64,000 nucleotides of DNA from Fusarium oxysporum f. sp. lycopersici 4287 (GCF_000149955.1 NC_030989.1:4662402-4726401); one strand, 5' to 3'; numbered from the stretch's first letter, positions 43,949 to 55,707 are shown. The notes: generated by a model not told the origin, from the letters alone. Translations and numbers: made by a program.

Positions 43949-45191
43949 CTACTGCTTGCCCTTCAGGCTGAAGCGGTACTTGGCCTGAAGAACATAAGGG
44001 TTGCCACCAGGCTCATAGAGCTGCTTCTCAAGCCTCTGCCACTCAGGGTTGTTGATGCCGTCAATGTAGTCCTGAACCTCAACAACCATGCATCCATACT
44101 TGGGGATAATTCGGGGGAAGTCCTTGTTATCCTTGAGACCCTGGGTCTTCTTGAGAGGCATGGTACCCTTCTGCTGAGTGCAGCTGTAGAATTGGAAGGC
44201 GTCCTGATCAGTGTAGATGTCGAGCTGAATGCCAGACCAGGCGGAAGAGATAGTGGCCACGGGACCCTCAGTTCGCCAGTCAAAGTTTCCGAGCTGGCCA
44301 CGGTTGACGCTGTAGCAGGTGTCTGAGATTGTTTAGCGATGCTATAGAGCGTGTGAATGAATACTAACCATATCCCGTGCAGTTGAAACCGCAGTTGTTC
44401 TCCAGATCCTTGTTGTTGGCTTGGTCACCTATCATCTTGGGCTTACTCCAGAAATCATTCACAGATCCCTTCTTATTAGGAATGATATCACCAGTGGGGA
44501 TGAGAATGTTATCGGTCGCAACACGCTGGCCACCGTAGGGCATATAAAGCGTATGGTTGGAAATGGTGCTTGTCTCGTTGTTAGAGAAGCCGTCGAGGTT
44601 CCAGTAGGTATGGCTGGTAAGCATGATAGGGGTCTTCTTGGTGGTTGCAAGAGCAACGATCTTGAAATCCCAGTCCATGCCGGTCAGGGTGTAGGTGACG
44701 TAGGAGACAACCTCTCCAGGGAAACCCTCCTTGCCATCAGGATCAACGATGGAGAAGGTGATGCTGGAGTCGGTGTACGACACAACAGTAAAGTTGCGGT
44801 AGTCCCAGCCATCGGGCCCTCCGTGGAGAGTATCAGCGCCCTTGGGTGACTCAGGCGTAGGGTTGTCGTTGGGCGTGACGTGATACTTCTTGCCGTCAAT
44901 CTCGAACGTGCTGTTGCGAATACGGTTGGCGTATCTTCCGGGAACACCTCCGAGATGGGGGTGAGACTCGTCAATGCTATAGTGCGTAGCATTATCGAAG
45001 CCAGCGACGATATCTCGAGAAATACCGTACTGGTCGTCGATCAGAAGATTGGTGATGGAGGCGCCATAGGGAATGAAGGCGGCCTTGATGCCGTCTCCCT
45101 TGATCCAGTATTTGCCATCCTTGTCGGGGCCTTTGCCTTTGGTCGCAAGGGCCAGTGGGATGAGAGCAGCAACGACAGCCTTGAAGAACAT
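43949..45191 (-). CDS. Secreted aldose 1-epimerase (galactose mutarotase)
   Basis: Two exons with intron 44323-44368 encode about 398 residues. A signal peptide (MFFKAVVAALIPLALATKG) shows it is secreted. The mutarotase fold has GASITNLLIDDQYG, HPHLGGVPGRYANRI, the catalytic His in LTSHTYWNLDG, and after the intron the base Glu region (PKYGCMVVEVQDYID). Asn-rich sequons (NFTVV, NNETS, NHTLY) fit glycosylation. It interconverts alpha and beta anomers of hexoses, helping sugar uptake. The promoter has a TATAAAG box (45248-45254) and a nearby CTGGGG that matches a CreA consensus. It is not linked to a sugar-use operon here. Confidence 0.85.
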
Positions 45192-45247
45192 GATTGCGGA
45201 TGATCAAGGTGGAGACTGGCCCAGCAAGAAAGAGCGAAAACCCCAGG

Positions 45248-45254
45248 CTTTATA
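45248..45254 (-). promoter_or_regulatory. TATA box of aldose 1-epimerase
   Basis: On the minus strand TATAAAG, about 57-63 bp upstream of the ATG. CTGGGG (CreA SYGGRG consensus) lies immediately downstream, before the coding region. Confidence 0.45.
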
Positions 45255-46679
45255 GAAAACCGACGATCTCTGTTTTCTCGCGAGACAAACTTCCACCAAA
45301 GAAACCCCTCTCCAATTGAAGGATCTCAGGGTCTCTTTTGGTGATCGTCTGATGAGCTTTCAAGTTCATGACTGGTGCGGCTGTCATCGTCATCCAGGAA
45401 CTTGCCATTGAGCCGCGATCCTGGGGTAGTTTTGGAGCTAAGCAGCTTCCCCAGGTTTTCCGCCGGTATGTAATTGGTGCGCCTGGGTCGGGTAATCTTA
45501 GCGAACTCTGTCTTGACATGGTTGTGCGAGTCTGGATTGGGATCGTCGTGCGGGGGAAATCAGGCTGTTTGCAAGCTCATGGGATTTCACAGTGTTCAAC
45601 AGCCGTATCCCGCCGAGGGATTGGCCGAGACAAGGCTGGTGGTATGCGGTAGTTATGCGACGAGTGAAGCTTCACAGCCCCTCCAATCAATTGACAAGCT
45701 AGTTGAAGCTCGAGAGATGTAATTTATGTGGTAGAATAACCGACCTGGCTGTACTTTACAGGCTGAATGGATTCAATTGAAGTGTACATATTTGTAAAGA
45801 TTTATGAATCTGAAAAGTCGGGGAACTGAACGAGGTTGGGGAAATAATATTGCAAGGGTCTGGGAACTTATGAGAGGTCTGACGTCATTCTCTCTCGCAA
45901 TGATACCCTAGAGTCCAACGTGCAGAATTCCATGTTGCATTTCGTGATACTACCTATGAGCTTGTGATGATCATCCGTGAGACATGCAAAGTAAGATCGT
46001 CTGTATGGGCAAGGCGGCCTAAGTTCAGGAACAAAGGCTTAGTGACTCCAAGAGGGCATGAAAACGTGGCTCTGAGGCCATCGGACGAAGATTGGTGTTG
46101 AATGATTGGGTTCCATCTTGTTGGGACGAACTTGGATGGGAAGGGGGACATCCAACGGTCTACTCATGTCTCACACCGGCTGATTCGCTTCGGCGGTTAT
46201 ACAGGGTAGCTTCCATCACTCTAAGTCTCAGCAGCAGGTGGTAAGCTTCTTTTACAAGAGTTGGATGAACTTGGTGATTTCTGAATCTGATCTAGCATCG
46301 CCGCGCAAGCTTTCCCTCGTGCGAAGATGTTCTAGTAGTTAACCGAATAATCTTGTATTGACAGACCAGACCATCTCATGAGAGAGGGAAATTTGTGAAT
46401 TACGATTTGAAGTCTCACCGCAAAGAACTAAGAGAGTCTTCGAACTGAATCTTATCTTTTAATTCAGACAGAATGTGGGGACGGGATATGTGCCTCCACC
46501 ACTGAGAGTTGCTTCACGCTCCGATCTCTCCTGTTCTGGGCGAAAGTAGATCCACATCTGCATGCGAATTTAGAGAGTAAAGTTCACGCGAAAAGGTGAC
46601 CGATGCGGCTTCTCATAATACTCAATGCAGTTTCATAAATGGTATCACTATCTATCGTCTATCATATACTCGTCTAACA
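45255..46679. other. Intergenic region
   Basis: About 1.4 kb between the aldose epimerase start and the GH128 gene. Only short frames without family likeness. Confidence 0.4.
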
Positions 46680-47618
46680 TCACCACAAATAAACTAGTGA
46701 CATAAGGATCATGGCCAGCATGATACCCAGCGAGGGCGCCTGGAAGCTGCCCGCCGACATTCCCTCCTCAAAACCCTTCTCTTCACCACCCAAATACTCC
46801 GCACCCAACTTAGTCAAACCCCCATCATCATCAAACAGCGACACGCTGTCTCCAGTCCACTCATTCGCATCATCTTTTCTAAATGCTCCAAACCATGCAT
46901 AAGCCTGCACATCATCGTTATCGTCAAGATATGGAAGACTCTCATTCATCATAGCCAGCGTCGCGTCGTCATCCTCTTGCGGGAGGGCCATTTCCGTGAT
47001 CCAGAACCGTGCGTCAGGCGCCGTCTCATTGTAAAACTCGCGCAAACTTCCGAGCCAATTTTTAAGACCACCTGCGTCGCCGTACCAGTGCACAGCGACG
47101 AAATCTGTCGGACAACCATCGTCGTCAATGTCGTAGCAGGATTCATTAAAGTCGCGTAGCCATTCAAGACCGCGTGGTGAGCCGGTAACGCTGGGATGGC
47201 TGATTGACCACTTGCGCTTTGCTTTTCTTAGAGGGGCGATGTGCTCTATGTAAGCGCGTGCTGCATCCTTTGCAGATATTGCGCTTCCGCCGGTGTCTGT
47301 TTCGCCATCCGGCTCGTTGAAGGTAAGAAGATGGGTTGATGACTCGGGAAGCCCATTTAGTCGCGACTCGAGCTCAGAATCTGATGCATCGTCGAGACCG
47401 TGAATCAATGGCACAAAAGGTAAGGAACTCCCGATTTGACCGTTTGGCCAAAGCGACCAGGTATAATACCATGCGATCTCAGAATTATTTGAGATCAGGA
47501 GCTCATTATCTGATTTGTGGTCATCTCCATGGTATGCAAGTCCTCGTTTTGAAGAGAGGTCAATGCTCTCAGCAAGCCCCCAAAGGCATAAAAATGGGTA
47601 CAAAGTTGATTGGCGCAT
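46680..47618 (-). CDS. GH128-type (Asl1-like) endo-beta-1,3-glucanase, GPI-anchored
   Basis: Single exon of 312 residues from the ATG at 47618. A signal peptide (MRQSTLYPFLCLWGLAESID) is followed by a catalytic barrel: KRGLAYHGD, the acid/base Glu in LTFNEPDGET, FVAVHWYGDAG and the nucleophile in FWITEMALP. This is the PF11790 Asl1-like glycosyl hydrolase family (GH128). The protein ends in a hydrophobic helix (SLGIMLAMILMSLVYLW) after a Ser/Gly spacer, typical of a GPI-anchored wall protein. It probably remodels fungal beta-1,3-glucan at the wall. Confidence 0.82.
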   Translation of the reverse strand: MRQSTLYPFLCLWGLAESIDLSSKRGLAYHGDDHKSDNELLISNNSEIAWYYTWSLWPNGQIGSSLPFVPLIHGLDDASDSELESRLNGLPESSTHLLTFNEPDGETDTGGSAISAKDAARAYIEHIAPLRKAKRKWSISHPSVTGSPRGLEWLRDFNESCYDIDDDGCPTDFVAVHWYGDAGGLKNWLGSLREFYNETAPDARFWITEMALPQEDDDATLAMMNESLPYLDDNDDVQAYAWFGAFRKDDANEWTGDSVSLFDDDGGLTKLGAEYLGGEEKGFEEGMSAGSFQAPSLGIMLAMILMSLVYLW

Positions 47619-49837
47619 TTTGGTTATAAGAGAGTCTGGTATGTCGTGAAACCCTCATTCAAAGGAGAGCGTTTTAATACGTGATTGACAGCTGGAAAAT
47701 CAGGTTTGAAACATATCTTTTAAGGTTCTAGGATGTGTTTCAGAATGTCAAGGGTTTCCTTGGAATAGCTACTTTTCTTTTGTACGTGTCGCTCGTCTTT
47801 TGGCTGGGCAGAGTGGCAATCGCCTGAGCCTTGTCAATGATGTCATAAGTCCGCCAAGTTAAACCCTGCCTCAACACCAAGACTTGGCAGCGTCAAAGAC
47901 TTTTAGGACCCTGTTATGGGCACAATTGAAAGATTCACCGCTTGATTTTCCCCAGTCGTAAAATTCAAACCTCATGGAAAACCTACCCATTTGGCATAAT
48001 TTCCTGATTGGGCGACGACACGTGGGTTTCGCATGCGCTCCTTCTGTTCTTCGAAGACGAGAGGTACTACTCAAAGTCTATTTGGGCCGCGACGACCCGA
48101 TAAACGATGTGCCCGTTGGCAATCAATAGGGGACCAATGTGCTGTGAAATGTAACGGTTGGCTTGGGCATAAAATATCACGCGGCGTTCAAGGTGCATCG
48201 CTGTCCTTCATTGCGCGAGTTCGGCACTTCTGATGAGGTCATCTGCAACAAGTATTAGTATAAGTGAATCAATTTGTACGTGAGAACTCATTGCAAGGCT
48301 ATTCCATAACAATAGCTTCACTGCACAAGACATTTATCATGGCATTCCTTCTTCATGGCGTTACAGAGGCCTCAGAAGTCCGTCTGAGACTACGGACTGG
48401 GAGACATCCAGCAGACGAAATGAGTGCAGAGGTTTGCTGATGTCTAAGCCGGGAGAAGAATAGTGACTGGATTCGTCGGACTCCCTTTACTGTCTATAAG
48501 GTTGGTGAGGCACTGTCATACTTTAGAAGAAAGGCAATGCACCGGGGAACTGTGATTTAACCAAAGCAACAAAAATAAAGTAGGACCCGTGAGTGAATGG
48601 CTTAGGTCAATATCTGGTGATTGTTTGAAAGAAATATCAATGACGGGAAAAGCTCTGCATATCGCTACGATAATTCTTCGTATGGTCTGACAAAGCAGCC
48701 ACTTCATGGACGGTCACCGCAACGTCTTTAGACAGCAACCTTAGTATGAATTATCCGACCCCTATGGTATTTCGTAACTGTTTCAAACGAGCTACTATTC
48801 TAGGTAGATCAGACAACTCTAAATGATCACATAAGGTTAGATCACCGACTGAGGGCCGAATATTGAAGAGTGACCGACATGTCGCCGCCCAATGGTGATC
48901 GACAAAGAACGCGGGGTATTCGGTAGGAGCCGTGGTGCATAGGGACCTGGAGAATTTCTTAAATGCTTTAGTGTCTCTTGAGTCTATAGTTAATTACGGT
49001 TTGGGAGATATGTCGTTGGCAATCTCAGACGAGGCTATTTGCGCTATGATGAGGCGTAGGAGTCTGCATTTCGTATCGGGAATATTCATAGCTAGTTGGA
49101 CGGCTCAGCTTCATTAACTTCTCTCGTTGGGTGTCCGGGTCTACGCATTAAACACTCGCGGAAGTCTGATCATGGGTTATGCAGATCATACTGGGGTAGC
49201 GGAAAGTCTCCGAAAATCCCCAGGTTTAGGCGGAGTCTCCGCCTGATGTTCAGGTCCGACGACCCCAAACCGGTCACAATCGATGAGTTTATGCAACCTA
49301 GTCTTGGCATTTGTCCTTATTATGCATACATTCGGCCCGTGAGCGATCGATGCAACCCTTTGTCAGTCAGTAGAAAGAACTTTTTCTTCCTCTCCACTAA
49401 TAACTCGTGAGTTTTACGATCACGATACCTGCATGTCTTATTTCAGGCCTGCGAGAAGCGCCGAGCTGTTTATAGATAATTACTCAGTTAGCTATGTGAC
49501 GTAAATGGGGGGGAATCCAGTACACCAAGTAGCATGGATTCGAGTGAGACTATAGGTGGAACAACCCTCCTCTAAGAAGTCAATGTTCCGCTTAACGGCC
49601 GAGGGTGATGGCTATGACCGAGATAGCTTCAGAAACGTGAAATGAATCTTATGATCAGGCAAAACATTCGGAACGAAGGAAAATGGAAAAGATCTTCCTC
49701 ACCTGCGACAAGAGGTTTATGGTGAACAGGGGTAAGAATGTGTATAAGAAGCACTGAGAGTCTCCAGATAGTCAACAGTTTCGACACCTTTGAACAAGCC
49801 CCTACGACCAAGATTTCAAGATCTAAAAGCTATCAAC
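47619..49837. other. Long intergenic region upstream of chitin-binding gene
   Basis: About 2.2 kb, the longest gap in the window. No convincing gene; the small open frames have no family likeness. It contains the two AGTCTCCG dyads at 49200-49242 and a TATAAGA at 49743-49749. Confidence 0.4.
49200..49242. promoter_or_regulatory. Pair of CGG inverted repeats
   Basis: CGGAAAGTCTCCG at 49200-49212 and the near-perfect palindrome GCGGAGTCTCCGC at 49230-49242. Inverted CGG half-sites fit Zn2Cys6 binding. They lie about 600 bp upstream of the chitin-binding gene. Confidence 0.4.
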
Positions 49838-50646
49838 ATGTTCACCCTTCAAGCTCTTCAACTTGCCTCCATGTGCACCCTCGTGTACGGACATGGCTAC
49901 CTTAGTAAACCCATGAGCCGAACCGGTCTCAACGCTGAAGTAACAAGTCCCATCCTTTCTTTAAAAACCTAGCTAACAAGTGACAGGCCGGCCCAGATAC
50001 GTGCCCCGAGTGCACAATCCTGGAACCCGTCACCGCCTGGCCAGACCTCGACTCCGCCAAAGTCGGACGATCTGGACCATGCGGCTACAACGCCCGAGTC
50101 AGCGTCGACTACAACCAGCCCGGTGCCAACTGGGGCAAAGAACCCATCGCCACCTACAAGCCTGGCCAAGTTGTCGACGTCCAGTGGTGCGTTGACAACA
50201 ACGGTGACCATGGAGGCATGTACGCCTACCGTATTTGTCAAGACCAAGACATCGTCGACAAGTTTCTCGACCCAAACTACATCCCCACCGAGGCTGAGAA
50301 GCAAGCTGCTGAAGATTGTTTCGAAGAAGGTCTTCTTCCCTGCACTGATGTTAATGGTCAGGAGTGCGGTTACAGTCCTGACTGTTCTGCTGATCAGCCA
50401 TGTCACCGCAACGATTGGTTCACATGCAAGTCTTTCGATGGTAACTCGGATGGAAAGGGATGCCGTGGTGTTGACAATGCACCGATTAACTCGTGCTATA
50501 CGTCTATTGCTGGTGGGTATACTGTGTCAGGCAAGATCAAGATCCCAGACTATGTCTCAAACCACACTCTTTTGTCATTCAAGTGGAACGCGTTCCAGAC
50601 TCCTCAGGTTTACTTGACTTGTGCTGATATCGCGATCTCGGCTTGA
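49838..50646 (+). CDS. Secreted chitin-binding type-4/LPMO-like protein
   Basis: ATG at 49838; intron 49940-49986; about 253 residues. Signal peptide [18 protein letters not shown] is cut to leave His1 of [14 protein letters not shown], as in copper monooxygenases, where His1 and an internal His form the copper brace; [12 protein letters not shown] offers a candidate second His. The protein is Cys-rich ([33 protein letters not shown]) and matches the PF03067 chitin-binding/LPMO group in fungi. The activity (chitin oxidation versus binding only) cannot be decided. Secreted; possibly used on chitin of fungi, insects or own wall. Confidence 0.75.
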
Positions 50647-50874
50647 GTTCATTTGAACATCCCAGCATGCCATCCGAGCTGGAAGGTTTCAATACTGGAG
50701 GTGTACAAAGCGCTTCAAAATGCATGGAAAAGGACGCTAGGACTGTGAATAACCTTGATTAGTGCATCTTTTTCTTTGGGCTAGGACTTTCTTTCATCCC
50801 AAAGACCAAAACTTCTAGCCTAGCATACAAAGACCGAATTATTACCCTTATTCCCGAACAGGCCCAAACCCCAT

Positions 50875-53730
50875 TCACATAACAGTGCACTCATTACCAA
50901 GACTAGGATCCACATCTGCTTCTCTCTCTCTCGGCTCCGTCTCCAGGTCCTCCCAGTAGATAAAATCCATGAATCCAGAACGAGCTTCATTCAATGTATC
51001 AGCAACAATTCTTAAACACTCCTCATTATCTCCCTTCAGCGCGAGTAACGCGAGAGCAACTCTCTTCTCCGACTTCCAAGGCCCAGATCCTTCATATGCC
51101 TCGAAGTACACAGGGTTTCCGGCTTCTTTCAGCCGCTCCTCAATACGCCCAAAAGTGATGAGGAGCCAGCAGGTGACGCCGACATAGTTAAAGCTCGAAA
51201 TTGGCGCGATTCCCGCTACGTCGGAGAGAATGTCGAATTTAGCCAGTTCAAGAATATCGCGGCCGTCGAGGGCTTCTGACCCAGCTGATGGAGGAAACTG
51301 GAAGCCTTCTGGGGCGTATCGGTCCAAGACCTCATTTGGTACCTCGAGCGTATTGTTCGCAATAGAAGAGAGTTTGTTTGTTGCTTCAATAATCTCCTTA
51401 TCGGTCATTCCAACTGCTCTCGCCTTCCGAACAAGGACAGTGTCCTCGAGCTCTTTTTCGCTCACGTGCTTTGCTCGACTCAGTCGCTCAAAGAACATCA
51501 TGCTGCCAAATTGAAGCTCCTCATCAGGAATGGCCTCGAGGTTCCACCCCGCTCGCCGACAAGTGGTAAGCATGGAGTTCCTCTTGAAAATTTGGTTGAT
51601 CTCCAGGTCAAAAAGCTGATGAACATTTTCCGCAAATCTTCTTCTATATCGAATCGCCTGTCTCTGCGCCTGCGCCTGTCTCGACCCCGGCTGGCCCACA
51701 GACGCGAGCAGAGCATCTACAAACCCTGATTTCGGCTTGCGACCCTGTGCAAAGAACGTATGCTTGAAGAGATCTTCTAGTGTTGCGCAGAGTCCAACAG
51801 GTCGAGAGAGGTAACCCTTTTGTACAACAGCATTGTGTAGATGGATCATCAGCGTTGGCTCAGGCATGCGCTCCCAAAGGAACATGCCAAGTCTGTAAGC
51901 GATCTCGAGACCTTCTTCAAGGCCAACTCCACAAAAGAATGGCGAATACTCTTGCAGACCGTTCGGGTTATGGTCTGCAAAGCGCGAGGGCGGTATGGTA
52001 TCGAGCCCAGTCGTGTACTTGTGCTCTCCAAGAAAGTCGACGAAATCAAGCTGAGCGATCTTGATGATCTCAAAAAAGTCTTTATGCTGAGCCATCTTTC
52101 CATCCTTCTCCAGAATCTGCTTGAGTAAATCGACTGTCTGGCAGTACCCAGCAAACACGCGCTTGTTCTGTCGATCGAGAAAGAGGTCGACATCTCGTCT
52201 GGCACGACCCTTCTTTGCTGGCGCTTGAAGCATATGACCGTGCAGAGCACTCAACGACCAACCGCGAGAAACGGTAAACGAATCGACGATGCACTGCATC
52301 TGGAAAACGTGGTGCGGATAGATCATCTTCGTGATGTCGGTTCCAGGCTTTTTCATAGCCATGCTGGTGATGTCGCCTGCAAATTCGTTCAGGCCGAAAA
52401 GGACTCGGTGGACGCCCCAGGGACCACTGGCAGACCAGTCCACGTTCTCGTAGACATGCTTCTCTCCTCTGACCGTGTTTCTCTGAACCACAATAGATGA
52501 GAATACATTAACAAGGTCGTAGAGCCATTTTATGGTATAGCAGCGACGCCAGTTGACTCGCTCCTCATTCGTAGTCCGTTCCAAATTGAAGTTTGGATCC
52601 CATTTGGAGATCTTTGCCTGCATGGCCTTTGTCGGCTTGCCAGTACGATTGGCCTGAAAGTCAAGAACAAAGTCCCTCAAATCCTGATACGCGTGAATGA
52701 GGAACTGCTCCTTGATGTCGACGGCTGTCTCCTTCTGACTGTGCTGTTCACCATCCGGGTCTAGCGCGAAAAGAGCAAGCCTGAATTTTCCCTGTGCTCT
52801 ATCCATGTTTCCTCGAGTGATGGTGTTCATGATGGTTTCGTAAGTGTCGTGACCCGGAAAGTCGACGAAGATAGCCGCGTTGGTGCGCTTGACCATAGAG
52901 ATTGTCAAATTACTTACAGCGCCTGCAACGGCGCTGTTCAGACCTTCGTATGCAACCTCCTTCCAAAGACTTTGAGTGTAAGCGCGGAGGTCGGCCCATT
53001 CTTTGACTGTTGAGTAGACGGCCAGTAGATAATCTGTGACAAGGCCGACCTCGCCATTGTCCTCGATAATGCGAATGCTCTCAATTGGTATTTCATCGGT
53101 CGCGGGATCTTTCGTGTCTTGTTTCTTGCCCTTCTTTGGTTTCTTGTATTTCCTCGCCTTTTTGCCTTTCCCCCTTGGCTTTCGTGAGACCTTTCGTGCG
53201 GCGACTGGTGATTGTGGCTGACCGACATCATCGTCTTCATCGCTCGACTCTCCCTCTTTGTCGACGCTCAGTTCTTGGAACTTGTTGGCGAACAGGATCT
53301 GATCAACGTCCTCGGTGTCGTCGCTGGTCGCAGCACTCGTCTTCTCCCATTCTTCGCCGCCAAGAATCTTGAAGGCACTGCGAAGGGTGTTTATGAAGTG
53401 TCGATGGCTCTCGTTACTTCGTTTGAGTTCCTCGTCCGAATCAGGCCCCATAAGCTCCTGAAACGTAGTGCTAACGAGAGACCTCGCCTGAATGATGGAT
53501 CCGAAAAGCCGATAAATGACATTCGGTACAGGTTCCTTGTGCTGTGAAATCAGTTTCGACATGGAAATCAGGCCATTGACTGTGCTTTGACCTGTCGTGT
53601 TGACAGAGCCGGCCGATTGAGTTTCTCCATCAGTGGTGGATCTGAGGAGACGATTGGACACGTTGATCACCCAATACAACAGGTATTTTGTGTCCCTCTT
53701 GTAAGAGAGATAGAGGTTCTGCAACACCAT
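50875..53730 (-). CDS. DUF6604 domain protein
   Basis: Single exon of about 951 residues. The frame is open to about 53838 without an ATG, and the ATG at 53730 lies next to the DUF6604 start (NLYLSYKRDTKYLLYWVINV). DUF6604 spans about residues 1-300 and has a Lys/Arg-rich linker (about residues 160-210: RKPRGKGKKARKYKKPKKGK), a probable nuclear-localisation or nucleic-acid-binding stretch. The long C-terminal part has no recognised domain and few hydrophobic segments, so it is probably soluble. Such proteins are widespread and variable in filamentous fungi, and their function is unknown. Confidence 0.78.
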   Translation of the reverse strand: MVLQNLYLSYKRDTKYLLYWVINVSNRLLRSTTDGETQSAGSVNTTGQSTVNGLISMSKLISQHKEPVPNVIYRLFGSIIQARSLVSTTFQELMGPDSDEELKRSNESHRHFINTLRSAFKILGGEEWEKTSAATSDDTEDVDQILFANKFQELSVDKEGESSDEDDDVGQPQSPVAARKVSRKPRGKGKKARKYKKPKKGKKQDTKDPATDEIPIESIRIIEDNGEVGLVTDYLLAVYSTVKEWADLRAYTQSLWKEVAYEGLNSAVAGAVSNLTISMVKRTNAAIFVDFPGHDTYETIMNTITRGNMDRAQGKFRLALFALDPDGEQHSQKETAVDIKEQFLIHAYQDLRDFVLDFQANRTGKPTKAMQAKISKWDPNFNLERTTNEERVNWRRCYTIKWLYDLVNVFSSIVVQRNTVRGEKHVYENVDWSASGPWGVHRVLFGLNEFAGDITSMAMKKPGTDITKMIYPHHVFQMQCIVDSFTVSRGWSLSALHGHMLQAPAKKGRARRDVDLFLDRQNKRVFAGYCQTVDLLKQILEKDGKMAQHKDFFEIIKIAQLDFVDFLGEHKYTTGLDTIPPSRFADHNPNGLQEYSPFFCGVGLEEGLEIAYRLGMFLWERMPEPTLMIHLHNAVVQKGYLSRPVGLCATLEDLFKHTFFAQGRKPKSGFVDALLASVGQPGSRQAQAQRQAIRYRRRFAENVHQLFDLEINQIFKRNSMLTTCRRAGWNLEAIPDEELQFGSMMFFERLSRAKHVSEKELEDTVLVRKARAVGMTDKEIIEATNKLSSIANNTLEVPNEVLDRYAPEGFQFPPSAGSEALDGRDILELAKFDILSDVAGIAPISSFNYVGVTCWLLITFGRIEERLKEAGNPVYFEAYEGSGPWKSEKRVALALLALKGDNEECLRIVADTLNEARSGFMDFIYWEDLETEPREREADVDPSLGNECTVM

Positions 53731-54110
53731 CGTCACGTACGGAACGGCCGCAGTTCGCACAGAGTGACAGGTTGCAATGATGATTGACCATACTGAGGGG
53801 ACACGAAAGAAAGTTTCGGCTTTGTTTTCGAGACTCAAATCGTGTTGCCGGGGTCACGTGTTGGCGTGACACAATTACGCATCACCCATTCAGAATATTT
53901 CTTTGTATGTTTGTTTGCCAATGGAGATGTGCCCAAATAAAGTTCAAATGCAAGCATCATCAGTAACCAGTGAACAAGCGTCCGGACGCGAAGCATGTGG
54001 AGCCACATTACGTGCGTGACACTGCAAATGATACGCCACCAAATGCAAACCCATAGAGAGGTCCATGATCCATCATAATATGACAATAGGCCATGTTTAC
54101 ATCGTTAACA
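53731..54110. other. Intergenic region
   Basis: About 380 bp between the DUF6604 start and the end of the CFEM receptor gene. Contains TGACACAATTACGC-like sequence but no gene. Confidence 0.35.
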
Positions 54111-55707
54111 CTAACAAACAGAAGGCCTTTTGTCCCTTGATTTATCAGATTCGACCGCACTAGTGCTGTCGGATATAAGCTCTAGCGACCGGTTTTTAAA
54201 GATACCGGTAGGCGATTGGTATTGAGCCCCGGAAAGTTTGGCCTGGCCCGTTACAGAGCCTCGAACCTTTCGTACGAACTGGCGGATATTGGGTGAGCAG
54301 CCCACCATAACGCCCACGCAGGGTTCGATGCAAGCCCATATTAGTGCTTTCAGAGCCCGCTTCTCTGCGAAAGTTAGCTCAGACTGGCAATGAGCTTGAC
54401 GAGGCTCACCTGTGCCCTGTTTTCCCGACAGGAATGACCTCAGGTAAACAAACCTCACGACACTCGATATTATAAGACTAACGATGGTCAGCATTAAGAT
54501 CAACCGGCAGGGGGCCAATAGAAAGACTGACAAAATTCCAACGCTAAACATCGCAATCACACCAATCTTCTTTCTGATCTTCAACCCCAAGTAGTAAAGC
54601 TGCGTCGTCGGGATTATCACCATCCAGACATCAAGCGTGATGTTTAGCATTGCATGCGTCAGGTATAACAGCTCCTGGCTTCGAACTCTTCCGTAGGGAT
54701 ATATACCTTCCCAGTCTTCCCAATTCAACGCAACAGGCCTTCTCAAGGTAAGCATCACAATGAGACATACAAAGGTTGAACTGAGGTTGAAGGTTTGTGT
54801 GAACCAAACAGTAATGCGAAACTTGCGATCGGGAAAAATTCGGAGATAAAAGGCTAGGATCGATGCCTTGGCAAGACCAAGCAGAAGAAAATAGTTGAGC
54901 TGGTGGAAGAAGAATAACTAGCTTGGTTAGCGTCTCAGGGAAAGGAAACATAGGGGAGAACTACCTTGAAAGATGTGACCATCTCGCTGCCCGAAAGTGT
55001 CCAAATATCTCGACCAACACCATTTTCAACCACTATCAATCAATTAGTGCATTTTCTTACAAATTTGGTTTCAAGGAAGATTTGCTGACTCAATTGTGTA
55101 AGCACTGCTTGCGGAATCAGAAATCCCTTTAGACTATCAGCATATCCAAGCTACTTCGCCGTCAACGATTGGAAGCGGCACTGACAGCTGAGAGGAGCAT
55201 GAAAGTATCATCCAGTCCCCAATGGGATCTCTCAAAGTATTTCCACATAAACCTGAGAGCCGCAAACAGCATGGCGAGACTGAAGATTGTCCAACTTGAT
55301 ATTTCTAATGCCGCGCCGTTATTCCGTATCGGTAAGCCGCACTTGGTCGCAGAGATGTTTACAGTTCCTACAGCGCACGTGTAGATTAGCATTCTGCACG
55401 ACAAGTCAATTGAAAAGGTAGCTAGTACTTAGGGTTTCCATTGCAGTGCAGACTTGCGTTAAACACTTGCTCATTGCAGCATAGAACATTTCATCATGAC
55501 AAAGCTGTTCTTGCGTCGAGTTGGAGAATACGGGCTCGGCGACAACTTTGGACAGGCAGTTCATCTATATCATGATTCAGTCAAATAGAAAATCAAAAGA
55601 TGGAAAGAATAACATACGCCGCATTCTGGGAGTTCTGTTGGCGCCTGGGCTGCAGCAACCCCGAATGAGAGGGCTGTTGCACCGATGTGCAATTTGAGTC
55701 GCTTCAT
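54111..55707 (-). CDS. CFEM/Pth11-like membrane receptor
   Basis: The ATG at 55707 gives a signal peptide (MKRLKLHIGATALSFGVAAA). Next comes a CFEM-like module: PECGMNCLSKVVAEPVF, QEQLCHDEMF, AMSKCLTQVC and SATKCGLPIRNN, with fewer cysteines than the usual eight. Then Pth11-type helices: SWTIFSLAMLFAALRFMW, HWGLDDTFMLL, VGRDIWTLSGSE, LFFFHQLNYFLLLGLAKASI, MLNITLDVWMVIIPTTQ, ALIWACIEPCVGVMVGCSPN. CFEM exons join with GTATGT and GTACTA donors. The stretch between FMLL and VENGVGRD (55030-55180) has no phase-compatible exon, so one membrane helix may be lost or the exon missed. C-terminal cytoplasmic tail is polar. Confidence 0.68.

Noticed and set aside
48932..49117. 61-residue frame in the 2.2-kb gap
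   Set aside because: No ATG context, family likeness or splice partner; it looks like chance.
53731..53838. Longer N-terminus for the DUF6604 gene
   Set aside because: Open frame without an ATG; the domain starts just after the ATG at 53730.
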